A stretch of 64,000 nucleotides of DNA from Candidatus Tokpelaia hoelldoblerii (GTDB lineage: Bacteria; Pseudomonadota; Alphaproteobacteria; Rhizobiales; Rhizobiaceae): assembly GCA_002005325.1 (NCBI GenBank), contig CP017315.1, forward strand, positions 1,302,001 through 1,366,000. The letters are read 5' to 3'. The notes under the pieces are model-generated. The model did not search any database. It had not been told where the DNA came from and saw only the letters and a list, made by a program, of their open reading frames with translations. Position 1 is the first letter of the stretch. The number at the start of each line of letters is the position of its first letter. Below are positions 28,531 to 37,473 of this stretch, one piece after another. The translations under genes and the position numbers were made by a program.

Positions 28531-29049
28531 TTGGTGTTCACAATGAATGAACGAACACAAGATGCGCGTGCAATCGCAAATTATATTCTGGGTATAGCGC
28601 CAGAATATGAGATTAAAAATTTAACGCTCATGCAGCTTTTAAAACTGGTTTTTTTATCCCATGGATGGTCATTCGCTTTTGGCGATGTGCCACTTGTCGC
28701 GCAAGCTCCGCAAGCATGGCAGTATGGTCCCGTATACCCACAAGTTTACAAGGCGCTCAGTAAATACGGTGGCACGCCGATTTCTGGCAACGAGCGTATT
28801 ATAGACAGCACAACAGGCTTTCCTTTCCTGCCCGTTGATCTTACTGACAAGCAAAAAAGTGTCATAAATGCTGTTATGTTATCTTATGGTAAAATGCACG
28901 CATTTGAACTGTCCAATATTACCCATATGGAAGACAGTCCATGGGATAAAACAATTAAAGAGCTTGGGATTTATAAGGATATTTCCCCTACTGCGATGAA
29001 GGTCTATTATAAAAATCTTGCAGCAGAGCGTGATATCAAGGGTTTATAA
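28531..29049 (+). CDS. Panacea-domain (DUF4065, SocA/GepA-like) protein, probable antitoxin
   Basis: The 172-residue protein shows the Panacea core: ARAIANYILG at the N-terminus, LMQLLKLVFLSHGWSFAFGD, the signature APQAWQYGPVYPQVYKALS, and a C-terminal helical part beginning with LTDKQKSVINAVMLSYG. Panacea proteins act as antitoxins against many unrelated toxins (PanAT systems), and SocA serves as a proteolysis adaptor in Caulobacter. A TTG start at 28531 is favoured by an AGGGTG site 8 nt upstream; ATG 28543 (MNERTQD) is the alternative but has no such site. The next gene begins 6 bp later. Base composition is AT-rich compared with the neighbouring genes, which suggests acquisition. Confidence 0.85.
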   Translation: MVFTMNERTQDARAIANYILGIAPEYEIKNLTLMQLLKLVFLSHGWSFAFGDVPLVAQAPQAWQYGPVYPQVYKALSKYGGTPISGNERIIDSTTGFPFLPVDLTDKQKSVINAVMLSYGKMHAFELSNITHMEDSPWDKTIKELGIYKDISPTAMKVYYKNLAAERDIKGL

Positions 29050-29055
29050 TATCTC

Positions 29056-29532
29056 ATGTCAAATGATAATCCTTTAAAAGAACCACTCCAGTCAGAACTG
29101 AGTGCACATAAGGAAGAGGATCCACGTTTTAAAAAGATACTTGAAAGATGGGGCAACGTAGAGGCTCTACTTGAACACTCAGGGAGAACCAGCGAACTTG
29201 TTGCTGTTACAAATGAATATATACAGGATTTGAAAAATGAAATCAGAAGTATCAGAATGATACGTTTTTGGGCTCTAATTGGTTCAAGTGTGTATGTTCT
29301 TTTCCTGAATGCCATATTGATCTGTTTAATGTTTTTTCATAAGTTCTTTTTCTTGTTTATGGGCTCCTATGCAAAAGTAGCGATGATTGTTCTCGTAATA
29401 TCATCGAGCTCAATCCTGTTCGGGAAGATTTTATCTGGAGTGTTTAAAACTTATGGAGAGCGCCATAAAGAGGAATATATTCCTCCACAACTCAAGCAGG
29501 TTATAGAAATTGTTAATACTGTAAAACATTGA
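29056..29532 (+). CDS. Small two-helix membrane protein paired with the Panacea gene, candidate toxin
   Basis: I do not recognise a named family. The 158-residue product has a charged N-terminal part (residues 1-75) that could form a coiled coil (LERWGNVEALLEHSGR, EYIQDLKNEIRS), two membrane helices (about 76-98 and 105-125), and a soluble tail (GVFKTYGERHKEEYIPPQLK). It lies 6 bp after the Panacea gene, shares its AT-rich composition and is followed by a terminator, so the two form one transcript. In described PanAT pairs the toxin is very diverse and sometimes membrane-associated. A toxin role is therefore a reasonable inference from position, not shown by sequence. Confidence 0.7.
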   Translation: MSNDNPLKEPLQSELSAHKEEDPRFKKILERWGNVEALLEHSGRTSELVAVTNEYIQDLKNEIRSIRMIRFWALIGSSVYVLFLNAILICLMFFHKFFFLFMGSYAKVAMIVLVISSSSILFGKILSGVFKTYGERHKEEYIPPQLKQVIEIVNTVKH

Positions 29533-29562
29533 TTAGACCCGCAAGGAATTAGATAATTTTTC

Positions 29563-29585
29563 AACCCGCTTCGGCGGTTTTTTAC
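29563..29585 (+). terminator. Rho-independent terminator after the Panacea pair
   Basis: A compact CCGC-TTCG-GCGG hairpin is followed by TTTTTT. The TTCG tetraloop makes it stable. It ends the two-gene unit 31 bp after the second stop codon. Confidence 0.85.
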
Positions 29586-29674
29586 TTTTGAATTGTATTG
29601 ATTCAAGTTGAAGATGACCTCCATTTGAGGGAGGACAAAAAAATGTGTGAATACTATCGTAGCGTGTGGTGCGT

Positions 29675-30421
29675 TTATTGCGTTGTTTCATCAACGTTTA
29701 TTTGGTGGCACAGGCGATTGATCACACTTTCCCGCGCCGGCGGCGCCTCAAGCCCGCGCGCCTGCCAGACATGGCGTTCCAAAAAAAAGCCGGTGAGGCG
29801 GAAGCCATTGTGAAAATCAGCGATTGTGTCGGCATGGCGGCTGTTCTGGTGCAAAAACGCCGGCAGAGCCAGCAGTTTATCCTGCCATGGCAACCCTGCC
29901 TCACGGCTCACAGCACGGCCTGAACGCGGCGAGACATAAATCAGCTCTTCCCGTGTGCCGGTTGCCGCACAGCAGCTTAAATCAAGGCCGAAGCCCAGTT
30001 CCTGCAACAGCCGCAGTTCAAAGCGCAGCAGAATTTCCCCCACCAGCGCCGGTGTGGCAAAATGCGTTGTCAGCAATTGCAGCGCTTCATAAAGGGCAGG
30101 GTGCGGGTCGCGTTCCGGCAACAAGCGCAGATGGGCGGCAAAAGTTTGTAAAGCATAAAGCGCCAGCGGCTGCCCCATCATTCGCGCTGCGGCAAAATCC
30201 ACCGCTTCAAGCCGGAAGGTGCCGATATGCTCGTCAAGCCGCGCCCACCAGTGCACTTCCACGCCGTTACCCGGCTGAATCAGAGGCTGCTGACGGCGTG
30301 AACGCCCGCCCTTCACCACACCAAGATGGCGGCCATGACGGCGGCTCATCACCTCGACGATGGCGCTGGTTTCACCATGCGGCCTGATACCAAGGATAAT
30401 CGCCTCATCCTGCCATTCCAT
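29675..30421 (-). CDS. recO: DNA repair protein RecO
   Basis: RecO helps load RecA on single-stranded gaps and anneals complementary strands in the RecFOR pathway. The 248-residue sequence opens MEWQDEAIILGIRPHGE with the N-terminal OB-fold, followed by GRHLGVVKGGRS and a helical middle part. The C-terminal region has LRFELRLLQELGFGLDLS and one nearby cysteine pair region (DLSCCAATG) in place of a full zinc finger. It is the last gene of the DUF2062-acpS-lepB-rnc-era-recO series, starting 2 bp after the era stop. Confidence 0.93.
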   Translation of the reverse strand: MEWQDEAIILGIRPHGETSAIVEVMSRRHGRHLGVVKGGRSRRQQPLIQPGNGVEVHWWARLDEHIGTFRLEAVDFAAARMMGQPLALYALQTFAAHLRLLPERDPHPALYEALQLLTTHFATPALVGEILLRFELRLLQELGFGLDLSCCAATGTREELIYVSPRSGRAVSREAGLPWQDKLLALPAFLHQNSRHADTIADFHNGFRLTGFFLERHVWQARGLEAPPARESVINRLCHQINVDETTQ

Positions 30422-30423
30422 GA

Positions 30424-31332
30424 TTATTCGCTGAAATCCAGCCCCATTTCACGATAACGCTCGGGGTCGTTGCTCCAGTTGTCACGCACTTTGACAAACA
30501 GGAACAAATGCACCGGCTGTTCCAGAATATCGGCAATATCCTTGCGCGCCGCCTGCCCGATAGCCTTGATGGTGCTGCCCTTGTGGCCAAGCACAATCTT
30601 TTTCTGGCTGGCCCGCTCGACATAAACCACCTGCTCAATCTTTACCGAACCGTCCTTGCGCTCTTCCCAGCGCTCGGTTTCAACCGTTGAGGAATAGGGC
30701 AATTCATCATGCAGGCGCAAAAACAGCTTCTCACGGGTGATTTCCGCGGCAAGCTGGCGCATCGGCATATCGGAAATCTGGTCTTCCGGATAATACCACG
30801 GCCCTTCCGGCAAGGCCTGTTCCAGATAATCAAGCACATCCCTGCAGCCGGAACCGTTCAGCGCCGAAATCATGAACGTACGGTCAAATGCGGTTTTTTC
30901 ATTGATGGCCGCTGTCAATGCAAGCAGTGTCGGCCGCTGCACCTTGTCCACCTTGTTCAACACCAGAATTTTCGGCAGCCGCACCCCGTCAAGCCCGGCA
31001 AGCAACGCCTCAGCCTCTTCATTCAGGCCCACCTGCGCATCAATGATGACAAGCAGCAGATCCGCGTCGCGCGCACCGCCCCATGCGGTAGAAACCATGG
31101 CGCGGTCAAGGCGCTTTTTCGGGCGGAAAATACCGGGCGTGTCAACCAGCACAATCTGCGCCCGGTTATGAATGACAATACCGCGCACCAGCGCGCGGGT
31201 GGTCTGCACCTTGTGGGTGACAATCGACACCTTGCTGCCAACCAGCTGGTTGACAAGGGTGGACTTGCCCGCATTGGGCGCGCCGATCAGCGCTACAAAT
31301 CCCGAACGGGTGGCTTCACTGCCTTGCGTCAT
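30424..31332 (-). CDS. era: Ribosome-assembly GTPase Era
   Basis: Era binds the 3' end of 16S rRNA and helps mature the 30S subunit. The GTPase motifs are complete: G1 GAPNAGKST (residues ~17-25), G2 TTRALVRG, G3 DTPGIF, G4 NKVD, and a C-terminal KH domain with IVLGHKGSTIKAIGQAAR. At 302 residues it is full length. Its start codon overlaps the rnc stop (ATGA), so RNase III and Era, which act on the same rRNA, are translated together. Confidence 0.97.
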   Translation of the reverse strand: MTQGSEATRSGFVALIGAPNAGKSTLVNQLVGSKVSIVTHKVQTTRALVRGIVIHNRAQIVLVDTPGIFRPKKRLDRAMVSTAWGGARDADLLLVIIDAQVGLNEEAEALLAGLDGVRLPKILVLNKVDKVQRPTLLALTAAINEKTAFDRTFMISALNGSGCRDVLDYLEQALPEGPWYYPEDQISDMPMRQLAAEITREKLFLRLHDELPYSSTVETERWEERKDGSVKIEQVVYVERASQKKIVLGHKGSTIKAIGQAARKDIADILEQPVHLFLFVKVRDNWSNDPERYREMGLDFSE

Positions 31333-32054
31333 TGTTCATTTTCCCCGTTCTCTTTTGTCCATACACCTTCACGCACCAGCATTTCTTCCGCCGCCGCCTG
31401 TTCAGCCTGCCGTTTCGAACGGCCCCTGCCTGCTGCCGGGGCAAAACCGTTGATACGCACTTCCATTTCAAAAACCGGATCATGCGCCGGCCCTTTGCAT
31501 TTCACCACACGATAATGCGGCGGCTCACCGGTTTTCTGATGGGCCCATTCCTGCAATTCAGTTTTGCTGTCACGGCGCAGATTGACCGAATTGCGCGCCC
31601 GCTCCCCCCAGTAACGCTCGATAAAGGCGCGCGCCGCCGCCAGCCCGCCATCAAGATAAACCACCGCAATCAGCGCTTCCACCACATCGGCATAAATATT
31701 GCCAAGCCGGCGCGGGGAAAGGCCGCGCATTTCCGGCCCCATATAGACCATATCCAGCAGGCCGATCTCCCCGGCAATCTGCGCACAGGTGTCAGCATTG
31801 ACCAGCGCATTGAGGCGCACGGAAAGATCGCCTTCTTTCATATCGGGAAACAGGCGAAACAGCATTTCCGCCGTCACAATGCCCAGCACGCGGTCACCTA
31901 AAAATTCCAGCCGCTCGTAATTGCCCCCTTGCGCATTCTGCACGCTGGAATGCGTCAAGGCCTGCGCCAGCCGCGCCTTGTCGGTGAAATGGTGCCCTGT
32001 TATCTTTTCCAGTTCACGGCTATGGTCTTTGGCCATATCAGGCTTCTTTATCAT
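31329..32054 (-). CDS. rnc: Ribonuclease III
   Basis: RNase III cuts double-stranded RNA, including the rRNA precursor and many regulatory RNAs. The signature YERLEFLGDRVLG, the second acidic cluster in IYADVVEALIAVVYLDGG (catalytic Glu) and a C-terminal double-stranded RNA-binding domain (DSKTELQEWAHQKTG ... GRSKRQAEQAAAEEML) are all present over 241 residues. The start at 32054 overlaps the lepB stop as ATGA, which supports MIKKPDMAKD as the beginning even though MAKDHSREL is a possible internal start. Confidence 0.96.
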   Translation of the reverse strand: MIKKPDMAKDHSRELEKITGHHFTDKARLAQALTHSSVQNAQGGNYERLEFLGDRVLGIVTAEMLFRLFPDMKEGDLSVRLNALVNADTCAQIAGEIGLLDMVYMGPEMRGLSPRRLGNIYADVVEALIAVVYLDGGLAAARAFIERYWGERARNSVNLRRDSKTELQEWAHQKTGEPPHYRVVKCKGPAHDPVFEMEVRINGFAPAAGRGRSKRQAEQAAAEEMLVREGVWTKENGENEQ

Positions 32055-32914
32055 TGCGCCGGAACATCCTGAATGGTCTGTACTGAAGTAAACAGCCGCC
32101 CCCAGCGCGCGTCAGACGGCCAGCGCCAGATTTTCCATGCAGCCGTGCCGTTACGAATAGAGAAAAAGCGCAAATTGGCGCGGCCAATCAGATTTTCTTC
32201 CGGCACCTGGCTCAAGGCGGCAAAACGGCTGTCTTCTGAATTGTCGCGATTATCGCCCATCATGAAATAATGACCCGGCGCAACTGTAACCGGTGCGACA
32301 TTATCTCCCTCGGTGCCCTGATAAATATCAAATGTATTATAAGAAACGCCATTGGGCAGGGTTTCACGGTAAACCGTGACAGGCGCGTCAATCGCCGGAT
32401 TAAACCGGTGACCGCTTTTTATCCTGTAAGGAGGAAGCTTTTCTTTGTATGCCGGAAGATCGCCGATCATATCAACACTTGCGGTTTCACCGATTTTCTC
32501 CCGCTTGACCGCTTCACCATTCAGATAAAGAGCGCCGGAACGCATCTCGATTGTATCCCCCGGCAGGCCGATAACCCGTTTGATAAAATAATTATCCTGA
32601 TTTATCCCGGTCGGGCGGAAAACCGCAATATCGCCACGCTTGGGCTCCGCCCCCCAGATACGGCCGGAAAACAGGTTGAGCGACCAGAACGGCTGCGAAT
32701 AGCGCGAATAGCCATAAGCGTATTTGGAAACAAAAACATAATCGCCAACAAGCAAAGTCGGCTGCATGGAGCCGGTCGGGATATAAAACGGCTGGAACAG
32801 AAAGATGCGGATAACCATCACCACCAGCACCACTTCGATGATCATTCGTATCAGGCTGCCAATGCCCTCATCCTGTTTCTGCTTTTTATTACGGGACATC
32901 CGGTCAGAACTCAT
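32051..32914 (-). CDS. lepB: Signal peptidase I
   Basis: LepB removes signal peptides from exported proteins at the periplasmic face of the inner membrane. One membrane helix (about residues 22-40) precedes the catalytic serine in IPTGSMQPTLLVGD (Ser49) and the general-base lysine in YFIKRVIGLPGD (Lys112). The later motif FMMGDNRDNSEDSR is also standard. The protein is 287 residues. It precedes rnc with a 4-bp overlap and follows acpS by 81 bp. Confidence 0.96.
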   Translation of the reverse strand: MSSDRMSRNKKQKQDEGIGSLIRMIIEVVLVVMVIRIFLFQPFYIPTGSMQPTLLVGDYVFVSKYAYGYSRYSQPFWSLNLFSGRIWGAEPKRGDIAVFRPTGINQDNYFIKRVIGLPGDTIEMRSGALYLNGEAVKREKIGETASVDMIGDLPAYKEKLPPYRIKSGHRFNPAIDAPVTVYRETLPNGVSYNTFDIYQGTEGDNVAPVTVAPGHYFMMGDNRDNSEDSRFAALSQVPEENLIGRANLRFFSIRNGTAAWKIWRWPSDARWGRLFTSVQTIQDVPAQ

Positions 32915-32995
32915 GCTGGTTTATCTTTCTGCTGTTTTTCAACTGTATCTGTTGTATTGCGCTTCGCCGTATCCTACAAGTTCTTTTTATCCCTG

Positions 32996-33394
32996 TTAAC
33001 GGGGAAGTGCCTCAATCATCACAAAAGCCTGCGCCCAGGGATAATCATCAGTGATCGTCAGATGAACAACAGCATCGTGATTTTTCGGCAGCAGGCGCGC
33101 CAGTATCTTTGCCGCGCCACCTTCAAGCCGCATGGTCGGCCTGCCGGAAGGCAGGTTGACAACACCAAGGTTGCGCCACCACACACCGCCGGCAATCCCT
33201 GTGCCCAAGGCTTTGGCGCAGGCCTCCTTGGCTGCGAAACGCTTGGCGTAAGAGGCGGCGCGGTTTTTGCGCCCTTCTGATTTTTGCTGTTCCACTTCGG
33301 TGAAGACCCGTGTCGTAAAGCGTGTCCCATGGCGCTCCAGCACGTTTTCAATGCGGCGGATATCCACCATATCATTGCCAATACCGATAATCAT
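32996..33394 (-). CDS. acpS: Holo-[acyl-carrier-protein] synthase
   Basis: AcpS transfers phosphopantetheine from coenzyme A to acyl carrier protein. The start MIIGIGNDMVDIRRIE at 33394 is the family's normal N-terminus; the frame extends 63 codons further, but that part overlaps the DUF2062 gene and resembles nothing. The second motif KRFAAKEACAKALGTGI carries the metal-binding Glu. The 132 residues are normal. It starts 17 bp after the DUF2062 gene. Confidence 0.95.
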   Translation of the reverse strand: MIIGIGNDMVDIRRIENVLERHGTRFTTRVFTEVEQQKSEGRKNRAASYAKRFAAKEACAKALGTGIAGGVWWRNLGVVNLPSGRPTMRLEGGAAKILARLLPKNHDAVVHLTITDDYPWAQAFVMIEALPR

Positions 33395-33411
33395 CGCACG
33401 CCCCTGAATCC

Positions 33412-33990
33412 TTAACCTGCCTGCTTCTGCGCAAAACCATGCTGTCCCACCATTGCCGCACGGCGCGCTGCACGGCGGTTTCGAAAGCGCCGCGTTGCCT
33501 TGAAGGCCAGCACATAGGAAAGTGCGGCCACCACTCCTCCCAAAACGGCAGAACCGATCAAAAGTTGCAGCAATGCGTCCCACAGCCTGGTGAAATCATG
33601 GTCGACAAACAGGACAAAAAATTCATCGAACGGCAACGGCTCAACATCAGCGCCGATACCGGCAATTGTCCGCCCCAACGCATAAGTCGCACTGAAAATC
33701 AGCGGAATGGTCAGCGGATTGGCTATCATTGTGCCGATTGCCGCTGAAGCGACAGAACCTGAAAAAAGCCACGCAATAACCATCGCCAGAATGATATGGA
33801 AGCCGTAAAGCGGCGTGAAAGCGGCAAAAATACCGATGGCCAGCCCCAGCGCAATAGCATGCGGCGAAGCCTGCATACGCAGGATCCGCTTGCCCAGATA
33901 GCGCAATGAGCGTGCAAAAGAACGGCGCGGCCAGAGCCAGATGCGCACTCTTTCCCACAAATCCGGTGTTTTCTTGCGACGGAATAACAT
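33412..33990 (-). CDS. DUF2062 membrane protein
   Basis: The 192-residue protein starts with a basic segment (MLFRRKKTPDLWERVRIWLWPRRSF) and then has the DUF2062 core, ASPHAIALGLAIGIFAAFTPLYG, with two further membrane helices and a basic tail (ATRRFRNRRAARRAA). The function of DUF2062 is not established. In Rhizobiales it commonly sits between pyrE and acpS. Here acpS is in place downstream, but pyrE lies 3.6 kb away behind fsr, hemN and fnrN. Confidence 0.9.
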   Translation of the reverse strand: MLFRRKKTPDLWERVRIWLWPRRSFARSLRYLGKRILRMQASPHAIALGLAIGIFAAFTPLYGFHIILAMVIAWLFSGSVASAAIGTMIANPLTIPLIFSATYALGRTIAGIGADVEPLPFDEFFVLFVDHDFTRLWDALLQLLIGSAVLGGVVAALSYVLAFKATRRFRNRRAARRAAMVGQHGFAQKQAG

Positions 33991-34098
33991 ATTTTCATTT
34001 TATCAAGCAAATACAGCATATGCAATCGGTTTCCATAGACGTTTCAATTTATTTACCTATAATGGCAGCGTTCCCGGAGAATCAGGAAAAAGCAGATA

Positions 34099-35280
34099 AT
34101 GAGCGACAGCGCGCAAACAACCGCAAGAAAAAATGATACATTGCTGGCCATTATCCTGGCAATCAGCCTTGGCCATTTCCTTAACGATGTCATGCAGTCC
34201 ATGCTGCCGGCAATCTATCCGGTTCTGAGTAAAAATTACGGCCTCACCCTGTTTCAGGTCGGCCTTATCACCGCTGTTTATCAGATGACCGGCTCGGTTC
34301 TGCAACCGGTTATCGGCATTTATACCGACAAGCGCCCCCTGCCCTGGTCCCTGCCTTTTTCCGCGGCCTTCACCATGGCCGGCCTGTTGCTGCTCGCCAA
34401 TGCCCACCATTATTACATGCTGCTGGCCGGCGCAGCCTGTGTCGGGTTTGGCTCATCCATTTTCCATCCTGAAGCTTCACGGGTTGCCCGGCTTGCCTCC
34501 GGCGGGCGGCACGGCTTTGCCCAATCTGTGTTTCAGGTCGGCGGCAATACCGGTTCCGCCATCGGCCCGCTGCTGGCGGCCATTTTTATCAGCCGGCAGC
34601 AGAACATCAGCCTGTTTGCCGCCCTTGCCCTTGTCGGTATGGTTATCTTGAGCTTTGTCAGCCGCTGGTATGCCGCCAATCTGAAAAAACCTGCCGGCAG
34701 CAAGGCAGCAGCAGCGCCGTTGCCGGATAAAAAAAACGTGCGCAAAACCCTGTTTATCCTGGTGGCGCTGATGTTCGCCAAATATATCTATCTTGCCAGC
34801 ATGAGCAATTTTTACACATTTTTTGCCATTGAGAAATTCAACATCAGCACACAGGCCGCGCAATATCTGTTGTTTCTCTATCTTGGCGGCATTGCGGTGG
34901 GAACGGTTTTCGGCGGCCCGATCGGCGACAGGATCGGCACCCGCTCCGTCATCTGGTTTTCCATCCTCGGCGTGCTGCCCTTCACGCTCGCCCTGCCCCA
35001 TGTCAGCCTGCCTGTCATGGCGGTGCTCTCGGTTATTATCGGCATGATTCTGGCTTCGGCTTTTCCGGCGATTATCGTCACCGGGCAAGAACTTATCCCG
35101 GGCAGGATCGGCACCGTAGCCGGGCTTTTCTTCGGCCTTTCCTTCGGTATCGGTTCTATTTCTTCCGTGGCGCTGGGTAAAATCGGCGATATAACCGGTT
35201 TGCAGACACTGTTCACCATCTGCTCATTCCTGCCATTGCTTGGCATGATTGCGATGTTTTTACCGAAAAAAAGCCATTGA
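34099..35280 (+). CDS. fsr: Fosmidomycin-resistance-type MFS exporter
   Basis: The 393-residue major facilitator has 12 predicted membrane helices. The N-terminal ISLGHFLNDVMQSMLPAIYP and the following YGLTLFQVGLITAVYQMTGS are characteristic of the Fsr family, as are VGFGSSIFHPEASRVARLAS and FQVGGNTGSAIGPLLAA. Fsr proteins export fosmidomycin and related compounds; the natural substrate is unclear. A TATAAT at about 34057 and an AGGAAA ribosome site precede it. It is transcribed opposite to both neighbours and breaks an otherwise minus-strand block. Confidence 0.9.
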   Translation: MSDSAQTTARKNDTLLAIILAISLGHFLNDVMQSMLPAIYPVLSKNYGLTLFQVGLITAVYQMTGSVLQPVIGIYTDKRPLPWSLPFSAAFTMAGLLLLANAHHYYMLLAGAACVGFGSSIFHPEASRVARLASGGRHGFAQSVFQVGGNTGSAIGPLLAAIFISRQQNISLFAALALVGMVILSFVSRWYAANLKKPAGSKAAAAPLPDKKNVRKTLFILVALMFAKYIYLASMSNFYTFFAIEKFNISTQAAQYLLFLYLGGIAVGTVFGGPIGDRIGTRSVIWFSILGVLPFTLALPHVSLPVMAVLSVIIGMILASAFPAIIVTGQELIPGRIGTVAGLFFGLSFGIGSISSVALGKIGDITGLQTLFTICSFLPLLGMIAMFLPKKSH

Positions 35281-35311
35281 AGACCGGCAAAAACCGGCTG
35301 TTTCTTTAAAG

Positions 35312-36646
35312 TTACACGGCAGAGCTGAAACGCACCGGCTTGCTGCTGCGATAGGTATCAAACAAAGCCGCAACAATGCGCACAAAAGGCCTGCTTGTCT
35401 CCGGCACAGTAATCTGGCCATCTTTTTCTGTGGCGATGCCATCGGCAATCAACGGCTGCAACCCTGCAAGTTCAGATGCAAACCGTGCCTTTCCGCCATA
35501 ATGCGCCAAGTCCACTGCAAAACCGCACATCAAATCGCGGATGAGAGCAGCGCGCAGGCGGTCTTCCGCCCCCACGGCAATACCGCGTACTGTCGCCAGA
35601 TTGCCCGCCGCAACGGCGCGGCGATACTGGCCGATATCGGCGATTGTCTGGGCATAGCCTTGCGGGAATTCTGAAATGGCGGAAGCGCCAAACCCCAGCA
35701 AAACCGGGCATTTATCATCGGTATAGCCCTGAAAATTGCGGTGCAGCCGCCCTTTCCGCATGGCAACCGCCATCGGGTCATCGGGGCGGGCGAAATGGTC
35801 AATACCGATTTCAACAAACCCCTGCTGCTTAAAACTCATCCCTACTGTCGCTGCCTGCTCATAACGCTCAAACGCGTCCGGCAGCAGGCTTTCATCAATC
35901 AGTTTCTGGTTTGCCCGCCGGCCGGGCAGATGCGCATAGCCATAACAGGCAATCCGTGAGGGGCGCAATGCCCCCACCGTTTCACAGGTTTCACGCAGGG
36001 ACTGCACCGTCTGCAACGGCAGGCCATAAATCAGATCAAAATTGATATCCTCAATACCAACAGCGCGCAAATGGCTGACAGCACGCTCCACCATCATCAC
36101 CGGCTGTACGCGGCCGATATGTTCCTGCACCTGGCGGTTGATATCCTGCACGCCAAGGCTGGCACGGTTAACACCAATCTGCGCCAGTGTCGCAGCCAGG
36201 ACCGGCGTTACGGTACGCGGGTCAAGCTCAACAGCTTGCTCAACCGCGCCATCAAAATCAAACGCTTCCCGCAAGGCAGCCATAATGGCGGTAAAATTTT
36301 CCGCCGGCAGGATGGACGGCGTTCCCCCGCCCCAGTGCAGATGCACCACACGCGGCCGTCCCTGCAGATACTGCGCCTGCAGGCGGATATCACGTACAAT
36401 CGCGGCGGCATAATCAGCAATCACATCATCACGGCGGACGGCTTTGGTAAAACAGCCGCAATAGTGGCAGATCTCGCGGCAATAGGGGATATGCAGATAA
36501 AGCGAAACCGCCTGGCCATCGGCGATCTGCCGCAACCAGCCTATTCGCTGCCCATCATCAAGCGCGACAAAATCCACTGCTGTCGGATAGGATGTATAGC
36601 GCGGCACGGCCATTGTCGCATAGTGCAATAATGTCGCTTTTTCCAT
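35312..36646 (-). CDS. hemN: Oxygen-independent coproporphyrinogen III oxidase
   Basis: HemN is a radical-SAM enzyme that makes protoporphyrinogen IX from coproporphyrinogen III without oxygen. The iron-sulfur motif in YLHIPYCREICHYCGCF (CxxxCxxCxC) is complete, followed by WGGGTPSIL and the C-terminal HemN domain (QNGKLHRNFQGYTDD-type segment, here KGRLHRNFQGYTDD). The 444 residues match the bona fide HemN rather than the shorter HemW. The gene lies 80 bp after fnrN on the same strand, and low-oxygen induction by an FNR-type protein is the usual arrangement. Confidence 0.93.
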   Translation of the reverse strand: MEKATLLHYATMAVPRYTSYPTAVDFVALDDGQRIGWLRQIADGQAVSLYLHIPYCREICHYCGCFTKAVRRDDVIADYAAAIVRDIRLQAQYLQGRPRVVHLHWGGGTPSILPAENFTAIMAALREAFDFDGAVEQAVELDPRTVTPVLAATLAQIGVNRASLGVQDINRQVQEHIGRVQPVMMVERAVSHLRAVGIEDINFDLIYGLPLQTVQSLRETCETVGALRPSRIACYGYAHLPGRRANQKLIDESLLPDAFERYEQAATVGMSFKQQGFVEIGIDHFARPDDPMAVAMRKGRLHRNFQGYTDDKCPVLLGFGASAISEFPQGYAQTIADIGQYRRAVAAGNLATVRGIAVGAEDRLRAALIRDLMCGFAVDLAHYGGKARFASELAGLQPLIADGIATEKDGQITVPETSRPFVRIVAALFDTYRSSKPVRFSSAV

Positions 36647-36726
36647 CAGGCTGCTTTACTCTTTTTTGCCAAAATCTGTACCCTGTACTTTTGCTATACA
36701 TCTTTTTTGTTACAGGGGCAATTTTT

Positions 36727-37473
36727 TTACCCGGCCACAGCAAAGTTTTCATCCGCGGCAGCCAATGTGCACAAAGCATCATAATCAACAATTTCAATCA
36801 AATTCGTTGCAATCAGCCGGATAACCCCTTGCGCTTTCAAACGGGAAAACATGCGGCTCACGGTTTCTACAGTCAGGCCGAGATGATCGGCAATATCGCT
36901 GCGGTTCATCGGCAGGCAGAGCGGATCGGCAGCAGACCCGTTCAATTGTGAACGCCGGGCAAAACCGACCAGAAAACCGGCTATTTTTTCCAGAGGCGTC
37001 AACCGGCTCAACACCAGCTGGCTGTGGCGGGCATAACGCAGCAATTCACGGGTTTTCTCCAGCAGCCAGGCGCGCATCGGCGGATATTGCGCTGCCATCT
37101 TTTCCAGCACATCGCGGCTGTAGCAACACAATGCTGAAGGCACAACGCTTTCAACCGTCATTGTGTAATAATCATCTTCCACATCCAGTAGACAGACAAA
37201 ATCCCCGGGCTGCAAAAATCCCATAATATGGCGCCGCCCGTCCGGCAACAGTCTCACCAGCCGCAAAACACCGGTGCGCAGGCTATAAACATATTTTCTT
37301 TCCTCCCCCTCTTCAAACAGCACCTCGCCCGCATTCAACAGTTTATTACTGCCAAATTTGCGCAAATCGTTCAGCGCCTTTTCTTCAAGGCATGCACAAA
37401 TCGCCGTGTCTTTTACCAGGCAATGATTGCAGATTTCCAATGGCAGGCCTGTATTGTGTGTACGGCATATCAT
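36727..37473 (-). CDS. fnrN: FnrN-type oxygen-sensing Crp/Fnr regulator
   Basis: The 248-residue regulator has a cysteine-rich N-terminus (Cys3, Cys15, Cys18, Cys26, Cys28 in MICRTHNTG, EICNHC and AICACLE) suited to an oxygen-labile [4Fe-4S] cluster. A cyclic-nucleotide-like beta-barrel follows, with a C-terminal helix-turn-helix, NRSDIADHLGLTVETVSRMF. The recognition helix ExxSR predicts binding to TTGAT-N4-ATCAA. Such proteins switch on micro-aerobic genes, and adjacent hemN is a common target. I could not find a good copy of that site upstream of either gene. Confidence 0.9.
   Translation of the reverse strand: MICRTHNTGLPLEICNHCLVKDTAICACLEEKALNDLRKFGSNKLLNAGEVLFEEGEERKYVYSLRTGVLRLVRLLPDGRRHIMGFLQPGDFVCLLDVEDDYYTMTVESVVPSALCCYSRDVLEKMAAQYPPMRAWLLEKTRELLRYARHSQLVLSRLTPLEKIAGFLVGFARRSQLNGSAADPLCLPMNRSDIADHLGLTVETVSRMFSRLKAQGVIRLIATNLIEIVDYDALCTLAAADENFAVAG

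Noticed and set aside
29643..29813. Small plus-strand gene after the Panacea pair with a GGGAGG site
   Set aside because: It lies mostly antisense to the conserved C-terminal part of recO and has no recognisable product; the ribosome site is probably chance.
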